From Porphyridium purpureum (Eukaryota; Rhodophyta; Bangiophyceae; Porphyridiales; Porphyridiaceae), in NCBI GenBank assembly GCA_008690995.1, contig VRMN01000004.1:186001-250000 (forward strand): a DNA stretch of 64,000 nt. Reading direction: 5' to 3'. Shown here piece after piece: positions 38,579 through 46,637 of this stretch. How positions within the stretch are numbered: position 1 is the stretch's first letter; every line of letters starts with the position of its first letter. The position numbers were made by a program, and so were the translations under genes. The notes below the pieces were generated by a model. That model had not been told where the DNA came from. It did no database searches and saw only the letters and a list, made by a program, of their open reading frames with translations.

Positions 38579-39403
38579 ATGCCAACGATCGCAGGCGCTT
38601 CTCGTGACGAGAGTGCGAGGCTTCTGGGCGAGCGCGCGGCGAGAGGCGATCGTGGCGCGCTGGATGGCACTTTCCCGGCAGAGTTCAAGTACTTTACGGT
38701 CTTTGTGCTCACCTGCATGCTAGCGTTGTGTGGCGTGGTAATATGGCGCGCGGAGCACCCTCCGAAGACGCCGACCTTCGATGAGTACATGCAGCGGGCC
38801 TTGGATTTATACAAGCAGCGCGGTGGGAAGACTTACGACCATTTGCTCCGAAATACGTGCGACACTCATGTGTACTTGCTTCGGCACGCGGATAAGGGGC
38901 GCGAACACGTGCACTTGAGTGCGCGTGGCTTTCAGCGTGCGCAGCACTTGACGCGCATCTTCTGCAGCGCGCATGACGTTGCTGCCAGGAAGGGCGAGTG
39001 CCGCTTTATTGCACCAGATGTCGTGTTTGCGCGCAAGGCGGAGTTTCCCAGGTATGTTCTGCGGTCGATCGAGACCGTCACGCCGCTTGCGCAGCAGTTG
39101 AATCTGACGGTAGAGAGCCAGTACTCCGCAATGCTACAGTGGTCGCTTGTTGTTCGTGTGCTCGGCGAAATCGCCTCATTTCAGCACTGCGGTCGCGCAG
39201 TTTTGGTCTGTTGGAAACATAGTCTGCTACCCGCCATCCAAGAACAGTTTGGATGCGGCACCAAACTGCAGAAGGCATGTGAACGCGTCACATGGCACAA
39301 GAAAGATTTCGATACTGTGCTTGACTTGCACTACGCGCACCGCGCGCCACATGGCTGGGAACTCGGCATGCAGCGCAAGCGACAACATTTCATTGATGAA
39401 TGA
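38579..39403 (+). CDS. membrane-anchored histidine-phosphatase-superfamily protein
   Basis: 274 residues. A short cytosolic N-terminus precedes one membrane helix (FTVFVLTCMLALCGVVIW, about 41-58), giving a type II topology. The rest is a phosphoglycerate-mutase-like domain: YLLRHADKGREHVHLSARGFQRAQHLTRIF, ARKAEFPRYVLRSIETVTPLAQQLNL, and AVLVCWKHSLLPAIQEQFG. The catalytic His of the RHG motif is kept, but Gly is replaced by Ala-Asp (RHAD). The second catalytic His is kept in CWKH. It resembles the fungal RHGEK-type subgroup with a distal CWEH motif. Substrate unknown; activity is plausible. It is followed 46 bp later by the XAP5 gene on the same strand. Confidence 0.65.
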   Translation: MPTIAGASRDESARLLGERAARGDRGALDGTFPAEFKYFTVFVLTCMLALCGVVIWRAEHPPKTPTFDEYMQRALDLYKQRGGKTYDHLLRNTCDTHVYLLRHADKGREHVHLSARGFQRAQHLTRIFCSAHDVAARKGECRFIAPDVVFARKAEFPRYVLRSIETVTPLAQQLNLTVESQYSAMLQWSLVVRVLGEIASFQHCGRAVLVCWKHSLLPAIQEQFGCGTKLQKACERVTWHKKDFDTVLDLHYAHRAPHGWELGMQRKRQHFIDE

Positions 39404-39448
39404 TGAGGGCCGCGTACGAAAGGTAAACATCGAAACCAATGCAAGTAA

Positions 39449-40435
39449 ATGGCTAGCAGCGAGGAAAAGGCGCTTGGACGCAATATCGGCGGCGGAGGGA
39501 CCAAGGATGGCGCTGGGCTGCGCGTCAAATTTGCCGCGCGTAGCGATGCGATCGAGGAGCGGCTGAAAACGGACACGCGCGGACTCGTGACGCTCGACGA
39601 CTTTAAAGCCAAGCGCAAGCACATCGAACGCTCGGCCGCCGAGGAGCAAGCGAGGCGCGAGGCGTTCAAGCGATCGCGCGACGTACAAGAGAAACGGCGG
39701 CGACTGCGCCGGGCAAACACCGCGACCCTCTCGTTCGATGCTGGCGGGACGAGCTCAGAGAGTGACGATGGCTGTGAAGACCGAGAAACGCGCAACGCAG
39801 AGGAAACGCACGATCAATTAATGTCTCGAAATGGACACGCGAAGGAGCCAGAGTCAAACGCAGTGCGTGATGAATCGTACGTCGTTCGCGGACTGGGAAA
39901 AGACCCGTCAGTACCAACGAGCTTTCTCCCTGATGTGGAGCGCGAGGCTGCGGAAAGACTGGCAAGAGAGCGGCTGAGGCTTGAGTGGATGCAAGAGCAG
40001 GAGCGTATCAAAAAAGAGAATGTGCAGGTGACATACAGCTTTTGGGACGGAGCGGGACACCGGCGTACGCTCGCATGCACAAAAGGTACCACGATCGGCC
40101 GCTTCCTTGCCATGGTGCAGCACAACTTTCCACAACTGCGCGCGGCGAGCTCAGAAACGCTGATGTTTGTCAAGGAGGACTTGATCATCCCGCACCATTA
40201 TACATTCTACGACTTTATTGTATCCAATGCGCGTGGCAAGAGTGGCCCGCTGTTCGACTTTTCTGTGCAGGACGACGTCCGGTGGCTTGCGGACGCCAGT
40301 AAAGAAAAACAAGACGTGCATGCTGCCAAGGTCGTCGAGCGCCGATGGTACGAGCGGAATAAGCACATCTTCCCGGCGTCGCGATGGACTGTGTACGACC
40401 CGCTCGTTGATTACGGCAAATACTCAATACAATGA
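39449..40435 (+). CDS. FAM50: XAP5/FAM50 family nuclear protein
   Basis: 328 residues. A basic, helical N-terminal half (RGLVTLDDFKAKRKHIERSAAEEQARRE, RSRDVQEKRRRL) is followed by an acidic linker and DPSVPTSFLPDVEREAAERLARERLR. Then comes the conserved C-terminal domain: VTYSFWDGAGHRRTLACTKGTTIGRFL, SETLMFVKEDLIIPHHYTFYDFI, GKSGPLFDFSVQDDVR, and VVERRWYERNKHIFPASRWTVYDP. Every segment is characteristic of XAP5 (plant XCT, human FAM50A/B). The family is nuclear and linked to spliceosome function and chromatin, and to the circadian clock in plants. The length is close to the family norm of about 340. It is convergent with the next gene, 13 bp between stops. Confidence 0.9.
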   Translation: MASSEEKALGRNIGGGGTKDGAGLRVKFAARSDAIEERLKTDTRGLVTLDDFKAKRKHIERSAAEEQARREAFKRSRDVQEKRRRLRRANTATLSFDAGGTSSESDDGCEDRETRNAEETHDQLMSRNGHAKEPESNAVRDESYVVRGLGKDPSVPTSFLPDVEREAAERLARERLRLEWMQEQERIKKENVQVTYSFWDGAGHRRTLACTKGTTIGRFLAMVQHNFPQLRAASSETLMFVKEDLIIPHHYTFYDFIVSNARGKSGPLFDFSVQDDVRWLADASKEKQDVHAAKVVERRWYERNKHIFPASRWTVYDPLVDYGKYSIQ

Positions 40436-40448
40436 ATCACCTTTCGAG

Positions 40449-40937
40449 CTACGCCTTGTCCGTTCTCCTTGACTCGGACGTTGGCGGCGAGGCCGTTTCG
40501 TTTTCTACAGGCTCCGAATACGTCCACTGATAGAAGTCTGACGCCGCGCAGACGGGACACTCGAGCTGCTTGGCGCCCTTGCAGTAGCGACATGTGATCG
40601 TTCGGCCAATCACGCCTTCGCCCTCACACACAGGGCACAAAACGACCCTCGTATTGCCACAATAAGTGCACGTGCCGGGCTCAACGGCATTCGCGGCATC
40701 GTCATCGTCTTCCGGCACTGTGCTCGTGTGAACAATCGCCGAAGTGATGACCTGCCTTCGCCGACCAGAGTCACCCCTACGCCCGACCAAAGAACACCTG
40801 TCGAACCGCGCGCTCGGTCGCAGCCTTCCAAGTGAACCGCGTGCCTCTTTGCGGCTCACTCCCGTGCTAGGTGCACGATTGTTGACTTCGCCACCGGACG
40901 TCGCAGCGCGCCAAGTCGGAATCACAAACGCCGCCAT
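40449..40937 (-). CDS. plastid-targeted DnaJ-type zinc finger protein (BSD2-like)
   Basis: 162 residues from the ATG at 40937. The first 70 residues (MAAFVIPTWRAATSGG...) form a red-algal-style transit peptide with Phe at position 4 and many Arg/Ser. After an acidic spacer comes CTYCGNTRVVLCPVCEGEGV, then CRYCKGAKQLECPVC: four CxxC units, two with the GxG-type spacing of DnaJ cysteine-rich domains. There is no J domain. Plant relatives (BSD2 and similar) act as assembly chaperones or thiol-dependent factors in plastids. Four paired CxxC motifs would bind two zinc ions. Exact orthology is not claimed. Confidence 0.7.
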   Translation of the reverse strand: MAAFVIPTWRAATSGGEVNNRAPSTGVSRKEARGSLGRLRPSARFDRCSLVGRRGDSGRRRQVITSAIVHTSTVPEDDDDAANAVEPGTCTYCGNTRVVLCPVCEGEGVIGRTITCRYCKGAKQLECPVCAASDFYQWTYSEPVENETASPPTSESRRTDKA

Positions 40938-40974
40938 GCGAGCAAGGCCAAGGCACCGATCAGCTTCAGAAGTA

Positions 40975-43020
40975 ATGATCGTGTTGCTGTGTGCTGCGCC
41001 TGGACGGCTTTCGCTTTTGTTGCTACTGTTGGCGTGCGGCAGTCTGCGCGCGCTGCAGGCTGGGATTGTCACACGGAACGTAGATCATCCAGTTGATGGC
41101 GCAGACAGCGATCGCACGTTTGTTGAGGCCGTGTCGCATCAGCTTCCGCGCGCGTGGGCCGTGGTGCAGAGAGAGCAAGGCTTGCACACATTCAAACATG
41201 TATTGAAGGATGAGTTCTACCGGCTATCTCGAGGCAATCGCGCAGCGTGGACTGCGCGGAACCGCATGTACACAGTGAATGCGAGTGCTGACCGCGACTC
41301 GGATTCGCCGGGGTCGTCGCCGTCGACGTCGTCGGCCATCATCCCGCACGCCATGCTGTGGGCCGCGGAGAAGGCGCTGAGTGAGCCGCTGGTGTTGCAC
41401 GTCGTGCTCAAGATGCTCTTTGCCAGCAAGCAGGAGCTCGCAGCTGCCGAGCGTTGGGCAGACTCATTCGCGGCAGAGCAGGCGAAGGAATGCTCAGGTG
41501 GCCAGGTATCACCGTGTTTTCACGTGACGTACCAGGTCGTCTCAGGTTCAAGTGTTTCTCAGCAACGCTTTGAAAGCCTGCTCAAAGACACGCGAGAGCT
41601 CATGGCGCTGCTCCGGCATGATTACACATTTTCGTTTCCGTCGGCAGGCAGGTTTGTAGTGTACGTGTGGGACGCCTGTCAACGCGAATCTGCACAGCGA
41701 GCCCGGATAGTTAGCCCGCTGCTCAGTATTCATCGATTTGCGCTGCTACCGTTGTGCACCGGAGTCGCGCAAGGGGGGGAAAAGGGTAAACTTTTACTCG
41801 ACGAAGCGGACCGCGCTGTGCGCACTTTGCTTTTTCCGCCACAGAGCAATGCTAGTGTGCGTTCCTTCAAGTTTCCTCTCGCAGCACACGTACAGCTGCA
41901 CATCACGCCGCACATTGGGCCCAGTGTGGGCTCGGGTGGGGCCGGCGCCGGATGGGTGGCAAAGCTGAACCGCGCCAAGTTGGCTGAGAAGATTTCTAGC
42001 GCAGCGCTCGCGCAGCAAGAAGTATCAGTAACTATCAGCGATCCGTCTGAAGGCTGCGAGGTCTGCTTGGTGGGAGTTGGGATGGCCACGCGAGTCGACC
42101 GACTCCAGAATGGCGAGTTGAGCTGGAGCCTGGATGCGCGCGTTCTGCAAGAGTTTTTCGAGGCACGGAGTGTGTCAGGCGAGCTAGACATTAGGGGCGT
42201 GGTGAAGGCAAAAGGCAGCAAGCTTTTCGACACGACCTGGAGAGCAGATTCGAGCTTGCAGGAGCAACGCCTGATTAGCGCCAGGGAGCAGATTCAAGTT
42301 TTTGTGATGGAATCGGGTGAGCACATGCTGCCGCTTCGCGACGAACACGGGCATGAGTTGTCCATGCTGGTGGGCTCACGCTTTGCAATTGTGCTACACT
42401 TCCCGGGCGAGCACGTGCAGCGCTTGGAGCGGCGCGTTGTGCTCGCGGTGGCGGCGTCGCAGTTTGCTCTTGAATATGGCGTCATTGACGTGCTAGGGAA
42501 TACCAACGCGGGTTCGAAGGAGGTCTTTGAGCAGAGTGAGCTGATCCCTGGGGCTATTCTGCGCGTGCATGCCGTGCTGATTGTTGTACGTGCCATCTTG
42601 CGCCGTTGCCTGGTGTCCACTATGCGCAATCTCGGCGCGGTGTGCCGACATGGCGTGGAGCTCCAGAACGTTCTCACGCGAGCTGAGTTTGAAGAGTACA
42701 CACAAAGAATGAATCTGCTGCTGTACAAAGCGCGTCTGGTGCGACAGGGTGTACAAGAGTCGTCGCTTGACGCGGCGCTGCTTCTTGCGTGTTCCGCAGT
42801 GCATGATGCGGATGCCATAGAGCAAATTTTACGCATCGATGCCATGCGCGACGCGCACTCACTGCTGCAGGCGGCCAGTTCTCGGACGCGTAATGCTGGA
42901 AACTTCGGGCATCCCAGACTCGGCTCGATCGCTGTCGTGGTCTTAATGATCGCCTTTAGCATTTGTGTGGGCGCAGCAGGAGTTTGGGTACGACGGAGAC
43001 GAAAGCGCAAAGCAGAGTGA
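40975..43020 (+). CDS. orphan type I membrane protein
   Basis: 681 residues from the ATG at 40975, which begins a good signal peptide (APGRLSLLLLLLACGSLRALQAG). A second ATG at 40936 adds 13 basic residues. A long lumenal or extracellular region follows, with few cysteines (a CEVC at about 360) and sequons such as NAS. One membrane segment (SIAVVVLMIAFSICVGAAGVWV) comes near the end, then a basic RRRRKRKAE tail. Recognisable words are few (FTFSFPSAGRFVVYVWD-like; VCLVGVGMATRVDRLQ). I recognise no family. The layout suggests an ER/Golgi or cell-surface protein. Its start lies 37 bp from the divergent zinc-finger gene. Confidence 0.7.
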   Translation: MIVLLCAAPGRLSLLLLLLACGSLRALQAGIVTRNVDHPVDGADSDRTFVEAVSHQLPRAWAVVQREQGLHTFKHVLKDEFYRLSRGNRAAWTARNRMYTVNASADRDSDSPGSSPSTSSAIIPHAMLWAAEKALSEPLVLHVVLKMLFASKQELAAAERWADSFAAEQAKECSGGQVSPCFHVTYQVVSGSSVSQQRFESLLKDTRELMALLRHDYTFSFPSAGRFVVYVWDACQRESAQRARIVSPLLSIHRFALLPLCTGVAQGGEKGKLLLDEADRAVRTLLFPPQSNASVRSFKFPLAAHVQLHITPHIGPSVGSGGAGAGWVAKLNRAKLAEKISSAALAQQEVSVTISDPSEGCEVCLVGVGMATRVDRLQNGELSWSLDARVLQEFFEARSVSGELDIRGVVKAKGSKLFDTTWRADSSLQEQRLISAREQIQVFVMESGEHMLPLRDEHGHELSMLVGSRFAIVLHFPGEHVQRLERRVVLAVAASQFALEYGVIDVLGNTNAGSKEVFEQSELIPGAILRVHAVLIVVRAILRRCLVSTMRNLGAVCRHGVELQNVLTRAEFEEYTQRMNLLLYKARLVRQGVQESSLDAALLLACSAVHDADAIEQILRIDAMRDAHSLLQAASSRTRNAGNFGHPRLGSIAVVVLMIAFSICVGAAGVWVRRRRKRKAE

Positions 43021-43373
43021 AATGAAGCAATGTGGGTAATGGCGTGGCGACTTTGATCTCAGTCGCGTGTTTTGCAATGAAGCGAGCTAGATAGGGCAAA
43101 AAATGATGAGCAGGAGGAGGGTATAGGAAGCGCGATCCGCACATTGACACACATACACACACACACACACACACGCACATACATACTTCCGAAATAAACA
43201 AGGGCATCAACAAAAACATTTCTGACCCGAAAGGACTCGTGATAATTTTAGCCTTATGTGATCTTCTTCGTTTCGAGCACACGAAACCAGAGAGCCCTCT
43301 CATTGTCTATGAGCACAGATCATCCAAACGACGCCTTTCGCCACCCACATTCCCCTTCCGAGCCAGCAGATCC
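43021..43373. other. convergent 3' region with (AC)n
   Basis: About 350 bp between convergent stops. Holds (AC)n at 43155-43174 and an AATAAA-type word at about 43191 that could serve polyadenylation of the upstream membrane protein gene. Confidence 0.5.
43155..43174. repeat. (AC)n microsatellite
   Basis: Perfect AC tract in the shared 3' region. Confidence 0.85.
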
Positions 43374-44168
43374 TTACAATTTCAAAAGATGCGGTTTGAG
43401 AAGGGACGTCATTTTGAATCCGTCGATCGTTTCCTTGGAGCCGGTGATTTTGGCCAGCTTGGCATCCGGCTTGATCATGCGTCCGTCTTGGAGCTTGTGA
43501 TTTTTGGCGTACGTCCACAGCGCCTTGACGACTTCTGGGCGGGACATGACCGTCGTGCCGCACAAATCCTTCAGCTCGGCACTCAGCTTGTACTCCTGAT
43601 AAATGCCCGTCTTCTCGGCCTTTGCCTTTTCAAGAGCCGATGTATCGCGCTTCTTCTTCGCAGGCTTCTTCCCCTTTGCGTCTGGTTCGGCTGCAGCTTT
43701 CTGGCTCTCCATCGACGCGCGCAACAGTTCTGCTTGCTTCTTCTGCGCCGGGTTGCCATGCGTCTCCACGTCGTGCAGCAGCGGGGTCACATACTTATTG
43801 ATCTGCAGGAACATCATGCGATCTGCGCCCAGCAAACTCTTGAGCTCGGCGTTGCACGTGAACTCGCGGCGGTTGGCCGGGTCTTGCAGGCCTTTCGCCT
43901 TGGCGTAGTTGCTGATCGCCTTGATGGAAGCGCTCCTCGTGGCCACGCGCTCGATCCCTGCCAGTTTCGCCAAGCGATCGTCGACCAAGTACACCTTCTC
44001 GGCGCGCATGACCGTGGCCGAGGCGTGAAACGCGCGCGCGCCCGCGTCCGACGCGCGCGGCGCGGCGAGCGCACCGAACAGGTACGATCCGCTTGCCCTT
44101 CCACCAGGTCGCGCCACTTGCGCCCACGCGCCCATCACCACACTCGCCCTCGCGCGCAGCGCCGCCAT
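43374..44168 (-). CDS. organellar protein with two SWIB domains
   Basis: 264 residues from the ATG at 44168 (MAALRARASVV). Upstream in-frame sequence is Trp/Phe/Arg-rich and not coding-like. The first 50 residues resemble a mitochondrial presequence, Arg/Ala-rich, ending near ARAFHASATVMRA. SWIB domain 1 (about 55-130) shows KAISNYAKAKGLQDPANRREFTCNAELKSLLG. A Lys-rich linker (KGKKPAKKKRD) leads to SWIB domain 2 (about 190-262): MSRPEVVKALWTYAKNHKLQDGRMI. SWIB/MDM2 domains are also found outside chromatin remodellers, in plant organellar nucleoid proteins. A mitochondrial nucleoid or DNA-compaction role is inferred; plastid targeting is not excluded. Confidence 0.75.
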   Translation of the reverse strand: MAALRARASVVMGAWAQVARPGGRASGSYLFGALAAPRASDAGARAFHASATVMRAEKVYLVDDRLAKLAGIERVATRSASIKAISNYAKAKGLQDPANRREFTCNAELKSLLGADRMMFLQINKYVTPLLHDVETHGNPAQKKQAELLRASMESQKAAAEPDAKGKKPAKKKRDTSALEKAKAEKTGIYQEYKLSAELKDLCGTTVMSRPEVVKALWTYAKNHKLQDGRMIKPDAKLAKITGSKETIDGFKMTSLLKPHLLKL

Positions 44169-44810
44169 TCTGCTTGCACGCCGGGGCCCGATCTCCGCAC
44201 GCCGCCGCGCCGCGCCCGCCCGTCCGCCCTCGTTCCCAGTCCCGCGGGGCGCTGCCTCAATCCACCCAGTTCCGTGCGCAATCCCAAAGGCGTACATCCC
44301 TTTCCCCTCTTCCCGCACACCGCCCATCCACCCAACCCCCTCCCCCTCCTTTGCACACAACTTCACCTCCACACCAAACGCCGCCCCTCCCTCTTTTTTA
44401 ATCTTCTGTTCCCTTCTTGACGCCGCTCTAAACCGAAAAAACCAAAACAAAAAAAAAAGGAACCAAACCCAAAACCAAACCCAAAACCCTCGCTTTCGGT
44501 TCGTCCTTCTACCGCGCCGCTCCGACATCATCAAAATACTCCACACCAAAAATGGGCGCACCGCAATGAAGACGCGTTTCTCGCGAGGGATTACGAGGGA
44601 ATGCCGGAACGCGACGCCCATCCTCATACGCTACCACTGAAACGCGCGCTTATGGCGACGCATTGCAGAGTAATGCGACATGACTAGGCCAGGCGGTGGG
44701 GGTAGGCTTTTTCAGGTGTACGGTTGTTAAGGACAGTGCGAGTTCAGTTGGCGAGGCGGGGTTAGACTGTACTTTTCTTGAGGGAACGGTGCGGGCGGGT
44801 TGGCGGGTTT
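44169..44810. other. region upstream of the SWIB gene
   Basis: About 640 bp, rich in A/C tracts (polyA and AACCC-like runs at 44430-44490), with ACTGTAC at 44766. No gene supported. Confidence 0.45.
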
Positions 44811-45503
44811 TCATAGGAGGAATTCGCCGGGTGGAATGTTGGGATCGATGTTGAGCACCATGGCGGTGATGCCGTCTGGGTCGGGCACAAAGTCGAGCTT
44901 CTGGAAGAGCGCGATGTCCTTCTCCGGCGAAATGAGAGCGACGCTGCAGCCAGGTAGGCCCGAGCGGATTTCGCGCAGCAGGTACGACACCACGTTCTGC
45001 TGCAGCGCTGCTGGGTTGGGCAGCGCCGGGTCGACCACCACGTCCCAGATGGTCGCATTGAGCGACATGTCTGACGTGGCGCGCGCAAAGCCGGCCAGTG
45101 AGCCGTCGCTGAAGAGCTTCGCGCTCACCACGCAGTACGAGTGCTTGATCGCAATCTTCCACCGCTCCGGGTCGCGCGGCTTCTTCCCGGCGCGCTCGAA
45201 CAGCCCGTTGATCTCTTCCGGCGTCACATCCGACTTGCGGGACGACACAACGCACCGCTGCGACTTGAGCTTGCCCACATTCGGACGCTCCATCGCCGCC
45301 TCATTTGCATTTTCTTGCGCGGTCATCCTGCACTTCCGCGCGCGCCGCGGCTGCGCGCTCAACCCGGCCCGCTGCGCGCCCTCCGCGCCGCGCCGTTTCC
45401 GCCGCGCCAACCGCGCTTCACACTGCTGACATTCGTACACACGCCCCGACGCCCACGCTCTTCCGCCACTCTCCGCGCCGCTCCACACGACATACGCCGC
45501 CAT
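44811..45503 (-). CDS. plastid-targeted GNAT-family N-acetyltransferase-like protein
   Basis: 230 residues from the ATG at 45503 (MAAYVVWSG); an in-frame ATG at 45530 adds nine residues. The first 70 residues are an Arg/Ala-rich transit-like leader. The GNAT domain follows: TPEEINGLFERAGKKPRDPERWKIAIKHSYCVVSAKLF, SDGSLAGFARATSDMSLNATIWDVVVDPALP, and ISPEKDIALFQKLDFVPDPDG. This is the plant-plastid/cyanobacterial NSI-like subfamily, whose members acetylate plastid proteins and some serotonin-like amines. The acetyl-CoA loop, normally Q/R-x-x-G-x-G/A after the fourth strand, reads PNPAALQQNVVSYLL, with no glycines. Activity is therefore uncertain. Confidence 0.7.
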   Translation of the reverse strand: MAAYVVWSGAESGGRAWASGRVYECQQCEARLARRKRRGAEGAQRAGLSAQPRRARKCRMTAQENANEAAMERPNVGKLKSQRCVVSSRKSDVTPEEINGLFERAGKKPRDPERWKIAIKHSYCVVSAKLFSDGSLAGFARATSDMSLNATIWDVVVDPALPNPAALQQNVVSYLLREIRSGLPGCSVALISPEKDIALFQKLDFVPDPDGITAMVLNIDPNIPPGEFLL

Positions 45504-45908
45504 CCTCTCTGCCTTCTCCCCACAATCCATTGAGCCTCACTCACTCCCGACATCCAAGCTGCGCGCGCGTCATCAATCTCCCTGCCGCCTTCTTTCCGGC
45601 TGCAAGCCGCAGCTCCATCTCCGCATGGCTTATTACTGTACACCCCTCAGAATGGGGTGTTTTGCTAGACATATTTCGATTAGGGTTCAACGCGCGTCGC
45701 CTTGTCGGCGCGGGGACACCGATGCGCTTGTTTGCACCAGAGGAGGGGATGTATTGACGACAAAAGGTCGGGTCTTGTGGATACGCGGTGGCCGGATTGA
45801 CACCTCGAGTCCAGACCAGCGTTCACGCGACGTCCGCAGCACGCCGTGTTTGGGCGCCATCCTCCGCGCACGTGGCCGTGTTGGAAGCAAAGGATCCCTC
45901 GGACCAAG
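45504..45908. other. divergent intergenic region GNAT / trigger-factor-like gene
   Basis: About 400 bp with ACTGTACAC at 45635 and no supported gene. The long plus-strand ORFs are shadows of the GNAT reading frame. Confidence 0.45.
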
Positions 45909-46517
45909 ATGGACGCGTGTTTTGTGGCCGGGACTCCAGTAGGGCGGACGTTGCGCGCGACCGCTCGAGATGCGTTTTGCATGGGATCGCGGCGTTGTTT
46001 GATCGTGGCGGCGAAACGAACGCGCGGCACGTGCAGTATGCACAGGGCGGCGCGCACAGTCACGCGCCTTGATATGTCATCCGGCTCGGCAGAGCTGACC
46101 GAGCTGGAGGAGGTCTTTAATGCAGGCGGGAAGCGGATTGCAAAGTATAGCATCAAAGTCACCGTGCCCGGAGAGACCAATCTCGAGATCTACAAAAGCA
46201 CGCTCAGGTCAGCGAAGCAGTCCGCCGACTTCAAGGGCTTTAGGAAGGGCACAATTCCGCCATTTATGATGAAGGAAATCGAGGTTTTCGCCATGCAGGA
46301 GTGTCTGAATGCGGCGCTGGATCGCGCGGTGGAGGAGAACCAGCTCATGTACCTCGAAGGTGAGGCAGCTATGCCGGAACTCAAACCGCCGTTCGACGAG
46401 CTCAGAAAGACCTTCAAGGTGGGCGAGCCGTTCAGTTTCGAGGCACACATTTCGCTGCAAACCCGTGACGCAGAGGATTCAGAAACGGACGACGTGACCG
46501 ATATTCAAGCAGAATAG
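45909..46517 (+). CDS. plastid trigger-factor-like protein, ribosome-binding domain only
   Basis: 202 residues from the ATG at 45909 (MDACFVAGT). The first 55 residues are an Arg-rich transit-like leader with Phe at position 5. The remainder matches the N-terminal domain of bacterial trigger factor: RIAKYSIKVTVPGETNLEIYKSTLRS, then ADFKGFRKGTIPPFMMKEI (GFRxGxxP ribosome-docking signature), and ALDRAVEENQL. The PPIase domain and C-terminal chaperone arms are absent; bacterial trigger factor is about 430 residues. Short single-domain plastid trigger-factor proteins occur in plants. A ribosome-associated chaperone role in the plastid is inferred. The C-terminus is acidic. Confidence 0.75.
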   Translation: MDACFVAGTPVGRTLRATARDAFCMGSRRCLIVAAKRTRGTCSMHRAARTVTRLDMSSGSAELTELEEVFNAGGKRIAKYSIKVTVPGETNLEIYKSTLRSAKQSADFKGFRKGTIPPFMMKEIEVFAMQECLNAALDRAVEENQLMYLEGEAAMPELKPPFDELRKTFKVGEPFSFEAHISLQTRDAEDSETDDVTDIQAE

Positions 46518-46637
46518 GTAGATGCTTACGTCGTAGTAGCTCGGATCAAAAGCTTTCAATTCAAGCTGTTTAATAATATTCACAAGAACGTGCCGATACG
46601 CTTTCGCGGAATTTTCTTTTCGCCGCTGGCCTAGAAC

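Noticed and set aside
44169-44627. 153-residue N-terminal extension of the SWIB protein with a Trp/Phe-rich stretch
   Set aside because: The stretch translates A/C-tract DNA; the ATG at 44168 gives a good presequence.
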